Source of the DNA: Polyodon spathula
Taxonomy: Eukaryota > Chordata > Actinopteri > Acipenseriformes > Polyodontidae
Direction of reading: 5' to 3'
Assembly: GCF_017654505.1 (NCBI RefSeq)
Contig: NC_054535.1
Span: 80,725,603-80,789,602 of the forward strand
Length of the DNA: 64,000 nucleotides
A model generated the notes under the pieces. That model saw only the letters and a program-made list of their open reading frames with translations, made no database searches and was not told where the DNA came from. Positions 11,691 to 64,000 of this stretch are shown here, one piece after another. The stretch's first letter is position 1. Each line of letters begins with the position of its first letter. The translations under genes were made by a program, and so were the position numbers.

Positions 11691-11825
11691 TGCCTTTGTG
11701 TTGCCCGTTCATTGCGTTTTCCAGATGAATGAGGTGTCAAACAAGGCATACAGTGAATCTTGCATAGGCTTTTCTCAAGGTACTCAATGGTGTACCTTGT
11801 ACTAAGTTACCCAGCAAGGACAAGA
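11691..11825 (+). ncRNA. SNORA13: H/ACA snoRNA, SNORA13-like, copy 2 (best guide)
   Basis: Also 135 nt, in host intron 2, ending 74 nt before the acceptor. Lower stem GCCTT/AAGGC; upper stem GCCCGTTCAT with ATGAATGAGGT (one bulged A). The pocket strands are TGTGTT (5') and GTCAAA (3'). They pair with 18S UUUGAC-U-C-AACAC, leaving exactly the target U plus one base unpaired, as the H/ACA mechanism requires, and placing the target about 14 nt from the hinge ATACAG. This is the helix-31 loop position modified to m1acp3-pseudouridine (human 18S U1248), assigned from memory to SNORA13 and yeast snR35. ACA is followed by AGA. Confidence 0.82.
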
Positions 11826-12215
11826 ATACAGATGTTTTTCAGATATCAAAGTTCAATTTTTTACTTTTGCTGTGTGTTGATCGGAATTACATTTTGCAGG
11901 TAATGTCCAATGGTTAGTTGTGATGAATTGCACTTCTTGTTCCTGGGATCACACATGGAGGTAAGCTGCTGGTAAATGTGTATAATTTAAACACTTTCAC
12001 AGAGTGAAATGTCTACCTGATGCTTTCCAATAAAAGCCAAATTATATAAAATAAGAATGTCAAGTCCCAGAGTATTTTTTGGGTGGTAGGGTTTTAAAAG
12101 AAGGACATAAAGCTTTTAAGACCTACCAGAACTAACCACATGACTGGGGCTTAAGTCTTCATTGCACAGCCTTTTATTGTAACTTTTAATATGAGATTAG
12201 CCTTATGTAATAACT

Positions 12216-12352
12216 TGCCTTTGTGTTGCCTGTTCATATTTCCTTTTATGAATGGAGTGTCAAAAAAGGCAGACAAAAAGTCCTTTTGCTGTGTTTATCT
12301 TGAGCTTTGGGAATATACACCCTCTACTTTATTCATGGCAAAAGAAACACAT
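12216..12352 (+). ncRNA. H/ACA snoRNA, SNORA13-like, copy 3 (diverged 3' half)
   Basis: About 137 nt, in host intron 3. The 5' half keeps the lower stem GCCTT/AAGGC, the upper stem TTCATA/TATGAA, the pocket strands GTGTT and GTCAAA, and a perfect H box AGACAA. The 3' half no longer resembles copies 1 and 2, yet still forms a closing stem TTTTGC/GCAAAA followed by an ACA box (ACACAT). So either the 3' hairpin was rebuilt and may guide a different site, or it is drifting while still folding. The 5' guide to the 18S helix-31 site is intact. Confidence 0.65.
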
Positions 12353-12650
12353 ACTGCATGGCCTAATATCACTATATTCTGAGTGAGTGAGTTGAATGTT
12401 TAAAACATGAGATTTTGGTATGTGGCCAGAGAGCTATTTTTAATGTATGTATTTATTCTAGTGCATAATCTGCCATACCACTTTACTGCATCAGTAGGCA
12501 ACAGTAATTGTGCCATGTGAAATTTACTTTTGTTTTTTTCTTTCAGGTTTGACAGTCACCTTTCTGGAGGCCTTGTAATTGATCAGATATTAGGTGGATG
12601 GGAATTGATTGCTGCAGTGCAACATAATTTCAAGCTTTAATCATCTTGTC

Positions 12651-12668
12651 AATAAAAAATGAAATAAA
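12651..12668 (+). promoter_or_regulatory. polyadenylation signals of snoRNA host gene
   Basis: Two AATAAA hexamers 12 bp apart close the last inferred exon, followed about 10-20 bp later by a T-rich stretch (CTCTTTTTTTTCAG). This is the expected layout of a cleavage site near 12,685. Confidence 0.6.
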
Positions 12669-12699
12669 GTAACTTGTCTCTTTTTTTTCAGTGTTGCTT

Positions 12700-13840
12700 G
12701 TTACTGCAGTCTACAGCTAAATCATTCATTTTAAATGTCCCTTTTCAGTCTTTGTTGTAGCTTAAAAAGGAAACAGGTTTTACTTTTATTTTAATGTTTT
12801 TACATACAATTGTCCAAGTTTCCATTCTGTACTGTGTCTTCCATGGTTTCTGTCCAACAGTAGCACATTGAGAGACATTGTCTTGGGTTATCACGTTACA
12901 ACCAGCACTGCACAATAGAAATGTGAAACTTACAAGAAAGTTTAAAAGTGTGGAGAGAAATAAGTGTAAACTGGATAAATTAGTCCTGGTTGTTGATCAT
13001 TGCAAAAAGACAGAACAAAAAATAGGAGTTCAAAAACAAAGCATCTCAATCATTTGTATGTCCAGAGGTCAAAACAATATGACAGGGTTCATTTATAGTG
13101 GAAAAAACTACAGAATCATTATGCAACAACTGTAAAGACACTGAAAGTGAGTGATCTGTGTCATTGATGTGACCAAAGGATAAAACAATACAGCACTTGT
13201 AATTGAACTTAATTTAAAGTAATGATCTAGAGCTGTGTACTAACAATACAGACACTGTCAAATGATGTGGTCTGTATCATTGATATGGCCAGAGGTTACA
13301 TCAGTAGGGTTATTTTTAACTGGACAACAGTAATTCAACTCAATTGAGAAAATCAAATGATACAACTGTACCTGACAAAGACATTAACTCAAAGTGTACT
13401 GCCACTACATAACAAAAAGTCACGTGATTTCAAGTAGGACAATGTCATGGTCACCAACACATTATATAACTGCAAATATGAGGCTGTTACAATGGCAGCT
13501 TTGTGAAATGAATGGCACATAAGGGTTATTTACTGTTTTGTAACCGTGATTGAAATGCACCAAATATGAAAGCAGTCTATCGAATCTGTTGGTCTTATTA
13601 TTTGAGACGCTAAAAGTCACATACAGCAGTTGTCTTAAGTCAAAGGTCAGAATGAAATCTACCATTCGATTTTTCAGCTGAAAATTTGACATTGAAGCGG
13701 TTTATGAGATACTAGCAGTTGGAGGCAGCAGGGAGTTCTGGACTCATTCAAGCTCTCCACTGGGATGCTTAAAATTCATCACAAAAAGTAAGGGAACTTA
13801 TAACTAGATCCTTAACACAGGAAAAATAAACACATTACAA
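12700..13840. other. convergent intergenic spacer; weak ~112-bp repeats
   Basis: The spacer between the two convergent genes holds no coding region I recognise. Three diverged direct repeats are visible near 13,048, 13,161 and 13,275 (TCATTTGTATGTCCAGAGG, TCATTGATGTGACCAAAGG, TCATTGATATGGCCAGAGG), spaced about 112 bp. Confidence 0.5.
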
Positions 13841-13952
13841 ATGTACAAGTTTATTTTACGTAGCTACTAGGTACACACAGTTAAATACTGTATAAAATGG
13901 AGGTCAATGAGCTTGGAGGTAACGGCACATACGCAACATTAAAGTGGTCCTG

Positions 13953-13958
13953 TTTATT
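13953..13958 (-). promoter_or_regulatory. candidate EPB41L4A polyadenylation signal
   Basis: AATAAA on the minus strand, about 340 bp beyond the stop codon. A second one lies at 13,850-13,855. Either would give a short 3' UTR that stops before reaching the plus-strand host gene. A more distal site cannot be excluded. Confidence 0.35.
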
Positions 13959-14294
13959 CTTGTATCCACTGTCAACAAATTAGAATAAACTTGCCAGGAA
14001 AATATCCATGGAATGGTGAAGCAGCCAAAAACATTGAAATAACTGGCTCTTAAATGTCCTCTATTACCATGCAAGAATCAGATGTATAGATCAACAGTTT
14101 GCTGAAGAACCAGTGAAATAAAATGTTCAATAACGTGATGAACGGCGGTGTTAAAGCCTCTTATTTACAATTTGTTTAATTTAACTCCTCCCTGGGATTG
14201 CGGTAGAGACGGGATCCTGGTAACATTCACATTTTCGGTTTCAAGCAACATCAGATGTGTTTTAAATACTCCTCAGGTAGGATATGGGTGGAGG

Positions 14295-60365
<46,071 letters not shown>

Positions 60366-61305
60366 CTGTGGGAAAGAATTTAAAGAGTTCCTTTAGAAAC
60401 ATACCAAGGCTTTGTTTGCTGTGTGTGGTGCAAATAAACAGCACACTCAGCGTTGTTCAGAAGGGGATTCAGATCTATTAGACTTGCTGTGTCCTCTCTG
60501 GATTCACGTTGTATCTCTCCATTCTAAAATGTACAGAATATATCCATAAACATGTTGCTTTGTCAGCACAATGTACATTATGCCAATGGTAAACTTCTTG
60601 CTGAACATTTATTATGTATCCAAAACTATTTTTTTCAACTATTTTCAATATTTCATCTATGAAAGGGTTAAATGGTTGAAATACCCAAGAATGGAAATGT
60701 GGCTTGTGATGTGCACTGCTGTCCCCAATAAACTTGGAAAATGCTAGCTTAACCCATTTCCATTCATTCTCAAATATCTGACTGACAAAAAAGCATCATT
60801 AAATGTAAACTTTGTCCAGATGACAAACGCACAGACCCTCCAAGTCTCAAAATGGTATCTGTATAAAGGGGGTTGTCTGTCTCAACGGATTCTGACACCG
60901 AGTGAAGCCTTTTAACTCTACAATTCCAGGTTGTCTGCAGTCCAGGTTTAAAGTGACTGAAAAATATCAGTCCGGATTACTGTGGATCTGCATGAAGCAG
61001 GTTCTAGTGAACTTCCATGCGGACTGCACGAAAACATCACAAAAAATGGTATTTGTTGGCTGTCATTCAAAGAATTCAAGGATAGATGGACACAGGGATT
61101 ATATTGTTGATTGTATTGGGTGGTCCTGACAGGGCAGGCCTGAGATATATTGTCAGGGTAAAGTGGGAAAACTGCACATATAGTATTAAGTACCCATAAT
61201 AATTTTACTGCTGGTGGCACCTCTTTGTTGCAGACGGATCAATGAAGTCAGGACCGTATAAACAGGCAGTCAATGTGCCTTGTATTATTTTGTAAGTTTT
61301 CTTTT
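60366..61305. other. intron 1, no gene seen
   Basis: Sequence upstream of exon 2 with no coding block. The first coding exon of EPB41L4A was looked for here and up to 64,000 and not found. Confidence 0.55.
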
Positions 61306-61835
61306 CTAAGACCCCATTCACACTTGCAATTTGTCTCAGGGCCGGCTTTTCTCATATGTGAAAGCTCCAAAAAAGAACAGGCAGTCCAGCGCTGGCCTAG
61401 ATTTAGGCCACTGTTTCGATGTGGCCCAGGGCATACAATCTGGTACTAGGGCCGGCCTTTACATATATATAAAAGCAAAGCAGACTTACGGACGCTTTTT
61501 CGTATCACATTATCAATTTGATTATGTAGCTCAGTAGCAGAGATCACAGGAATCAGTTTGATGCGGAATAACAAGGAAAAACACGGATTTTCTATGATAA
61601 CATGGAAAATTATGTTGGAGATTTTGTTGTTTTACATTTGGGGAGGGGCAAAAAACAAGCAAGGCTTTTTTTTATTTGTTTGATAATAACCAAATCAATA
61701 CAGGTATAATATATAAACATTAACACAGGCAACTTTGCTTTAAATTTACATAAACATGCCTGTCTAATAAAACTGCTTTCGGTATTCAAGTTCAGTGTTG
61801 AATGAGACTTCAGTCAGTACCCAGAGCTTTTTAAA

Positions 61836-62085
61836 GATGTCTCAAACAATAACAATCACCCCTGAAGATCAGATCAACGAGTTTGGCAAGGACGAATTTC
61901 ACATCAATCGATGGTCATGTGCTGTTTTGTACTTCATGCAGCAAGGATGTAGATTACACTCATAGGCAGGCCATTGTAGAACACAAGGGAGCACTAAACA
62001 TAAATTGAATGAAAGGAAACGTAAACAGCAGCAAACTTGGGATTCTTTTCTGTGCTCAACGCCAGCGTCTCACGACAATCAGAGT
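61836..62085 (+). pseudogene. CGGBP1-like zinc-finger coding remnant
   Basis: Begins MSQTITITPEDQINEFGKDE; after one frameshift it reads DGHVLFCTSCSKDVDYTHRQ and AIVEH, and after another TKHKLNERKRKQQQTWDSF. The C-x2-C ... H-x5-H spacing and the flanking text (EFG...E..G..LFC.SC....H.R...I..H) match the BED-related finger of CGG-binding protein 1 and of the hAT transposases it is thought to derive from. Two frameshifts and no catalytic domain make it a fragment, not a host CGGBP1 gene. Confidence 0.6.
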
Positions 62086-62946
62086 TGACTTTTTTTTTTT
62101 TTTGACAATACAGAACTGTTTGTAATATCTGAAGTAAAAAAAAAAAAAAAAGTTTGTTTTATTTATTAATGGCACTGGTAAGCTGTAACTTGCATAGAAT
62201 TTGAAAGTGTAACAATTTGTATTTTTGCTGTAATATTTCTGTTATTGTGATTATTATTGTTAATGTTATTCTACTAGTGATAGAGCAGTCGCTTATTATG
62301 TATTATGCATTTTGTTTGACGGTGTATTGCTGTATTTAGGTTAGGGCACTTCCTTCAAAGAAGACTTTGTTATAGCCATATGTTCGGTAATCTTCCAAGA
62401 GAAGGGGTAATGCTAATGTTCAGTCTTTACTGGTAATGGTTAGAGACTAGAAAATAGTAACGACAATGACAATAACGAGTAAACAATAGAACAGTTTAAC
62501 AATGTTTGTAAACAAAGATAGTATTCATGCAAGTTAAACAAATACATATAACAAATAAATATGCATGTTTATTGTAAATGCAATGACTGTTAAAATAAGT
62601 TTATTTTTGTACAAAATGATTCCAGGTGTATCCGGTTATTGAACATTTAATTATTATCTAATGCCATGGCTTTCCTTAGGAGGGAGCAGTAGTATTAGGT
62701 GGTCAGTCGTGTGCTGGACTGGTGAATGTCAGTCCTTGTATATCAACCTGTTAGTCATTAGTCATTATTTGCAATCTGAGTGAAGTATCCATTACAAAAA
62801 TAAATATTTATACCTGTGAACACTAGCAAGTTGCTGTTATATATTATATTATATATATAATATGATCGGATTCACCTGATATAAATTTATATATTATAAT
62901 ATAATATATAATATACTTCCAGGTTCTACTGTGCTATATTGAAAAA

Positions 62947-62955
<9 letters not shown>

Positions 62956-62996
<41 letters not shown>
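62956..62996. repeat. (TA)n microsatellite
   Basis: About 20 TA units after an A-run, in intron 1 of EPB41L4A. Confidence 0.93.
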
Positions 62997-63002
<6 letters not shown>

Positions 63003-63656
63003 ACATCTGCTACAAATCAAGCATTACTGTGTATTTCAGTAGCTCTTCCATTCTGAGTGCAGGCTATCGTTCCTTTAAAAAAAACCAAAAAACAATTGGC
63101 TACATTTTACACGCAAAGGTGAATTAAATTGCAAATCTGAACAGGGTTGCATACCTAAATATGAGGTGGCCCTGAGGCGGCCCCAGGCCAGCACAGTAGT
63201 GTGAACAGAGTCTAAGTCAACATTCTCTAGGAATTTAACCCATGACCTAATCTAAAGGCACCCATGCTTATGCCTATCCTACTATTTAATCTGTTTCAGA
63301 AAGCTACCCATCAATAAACAAAAAACAGTGAGCAGCAGACTCTTAAACTAAAGTGGACATCCCTCACCTCTTAGTAATTATCCGGGATTTGAAAGAAAAG
63401 GTCATTTTTGGTATGCGTATAGTTAAAAGGCTCTTTTCGTTCCAAGTGTATTGTGTGGCACTATGGAAATAGAGCACTTGAGAAGCTAAAATGTTATTCA
63501 AGTTTTATTTAATTTTATTCTGAGAGTAAAAGCCAAATGGCACTCACTTCTAGTTGTGCTTGAAAAAACAATAACACAATGAGCTGGTATTTCCTTGTGT
63601 GCAAACATTGAGAAAGCCATAAAAAATACAACTTGCACTAGCACAGATCACTGCTG

Positions 63657-64000
63657 TGTGGCAGAGCAGAGCTCTGCCCTATATAGATTGGCAGGGATGG
63701 GGTTAAATTCCCCTACCTGCCTGGGTTTATTGTGTTCAGGTGGCTGGGGTTGATTGGAGTAATTAATGATCAATCAGCACCCAGCCACCTGACATAAAAA
63801 GAGGCCTCAGCTTCCCATTAGGGAGAGGAGGGAGCTGAGGAAGCAAGTGGATGGTTGTGCTTGCTATTTTTTTTTTTTTTGTTTGCTGTTTTGTGTTTTT
63901 GTGAATCTTCTGGTCCAGTGAAGGCATTGCCCATCCTGGAAACCTTTATTTTGTAAGTTGTGCTTTGTTATATGTGTTTGAATATCTTTGTTTTGGCCCT
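63657..64000 (+). mobile_element. LTR, copy 2, cut by window edge
   Basis: Starts TGTGGCAGAGCAGAGCTCTG and follows copy 1 (2,619-3,035) base for base with scattered differences: the GGCAGGGATGGGGTTAA block, the GATCAATCAGC block, CCTGACATAAAA before AGAGGCCTC, GGAGGGAGCTGAGGAAGCA, and GTGAAGGCATTGCCCA. Same orientation as copy 1. Its 3' end lies outside, so whether it is a solo LTR or the left LTR of a full element is unknown. Confidence 0.8.

Larger units (their letters stand above)
10085..12685 (+). ncRNA. EPB41L4A-AS1: snoRNA host gene, EPB41L4A-AS1-like
   Basis: Four exons can be inferred: about 10,085-10,129 (donor GTGAGT), 11,383-11,439 (acceptor after a CCCCTCTTAG tract, donor GTATGT), 11,900-11,960 (acceptor TTTTGCAG, donor GTAAGC) and 12,547-about 12,685 (acceptor TTTCAG). 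AATAAA signals lie at 12,651-12,656 and 12,663-12,668. Each of the three introns carries exactly one H/ACA snoRNA, the classic vertebrate host layout in which snoRNAs are trimmed from spliced introns. The exons carry no long open frame. In human, EPB41L4A-AS1 lies on the strand opposite EPB41L4A at its 3' end and hosts SNORA13; position, strand and cargo all agree here. The symbol rests on that synteny and the snoRNA, not on exon similarity, and the human small protein TIGA1 was not recognised. Confidence 0.7.
61306..63215 (+). mobile_element. hAT-like remnant with inverted ends (tentative)
   Basis: The left edge CTAAGACCCCATTCACACTT and the right edge, reverse-complemented, CTTAGACTCTGTTCACACTA are similar. 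Each is followed by GGGCC-rich text (TCAGGGCCGGC on the left, CAGGGCCACC on the right, reverse-complemented), and CAGGGCCGGC is a common hAT terminus. A clean 8-bp duplication was not found. Inside are the zinc-finger remnant at 61.8 kb, A/T runs and a long AT-rich stretch with a (TA)n tract. Boundaries are approximate. Confidence 0.45.

Noticed and set aside
60366..64000. First coding exon of EPB41L4A
   Set aside because: No minus-strand match to the expected N-terminal ~33 residues was seen; it probably lies beyond the window.

Overview
The window is vertebrate nuclear DNA, most likely from a ray-finned fish. Genes are split by GT-AG introns. There are many AT- and CA-type microsatellites, several decayed Tc1/mariner, hAT, DIRS and LTR elements, and a recognisable vertebrate gene with introns much shorter than I recall for mammals. 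The transposon mix, and a LINE/SINE-like tail ending in repeats of TTATGTTT, remind me of sturgeon or paddlefish DNA. That species guess is inference and was not tested.

The backbone is one gene on the minus strand, EPB41L4A (band 4.1-like protein 4A, NBL4). I could place 22 coding exons between 60,365 and 14,295. They join in a single open frame of 646 residues plus a TGA stop, and every junction is GT-AG with compatible phase. The window lacks only the first coding exon (about 33 residues in human), which should lie to the right of 64,000. The order is FERM domain (60.4-35.5 kb), FERM-adjacent segment (34.5-30.7 kb), then an Arg/Ser-rich tail (30.7-14.3 kb).

Tail-to-tail with it, on the plus strand at about 10.1-12.7 kb, is a small spliced non-coding gene. 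It has four inferred exons, and each of its three introns holds one H/ACA snoRNA. The 5' hairpin pocket of these RNAs matches the 18S rRNA helix-31 site that carries the hypermodified pseudouridine (human U1248, yeast 1191), which is the target I associate with SNORA13. Human SNORA13 sits in EPB41L4A-AS1, beside the 3' end of EPB41L4A, so this looks like the fish form of that host gene with the snoRNA triplicated.

The left flank (1-10 kb) holds an inverted-repeat DNA element whose broken gene is preceded by a strong cluster of heat-shock elements and a TATA box. It also holds a solo LTR, a tRNA-derived SINE head, a LINE/SINE-like tail and a Tigger-like TIR element. The EPB41L4A introns hold: a near-complete but broken Tc1 (16.5-18.1 kb); a Tc1 remnant and a retroelement 3' end (20.2-22.3 kb); a gag-like retroelement with a 36-bp minisatellite (32.5-34 kb); a nested TIR element/Tc1 followed by a Tc1 end and a DIRS-type retroelement (36.8-42.3 kb); a MITE and a solo LTR with perfect target duplication (52.4-53.4 kb); a broken hAT (55.7-58.2 kb); and a CGGBP1-like zinc-finger fragment inside a hAT-like remnant (61.3-63.2 kb). 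A second copy of the first LTR runs off the right edge. No bacterial-type features, CRISPR arrays, rRNA or canonical tRNA genes were seen.
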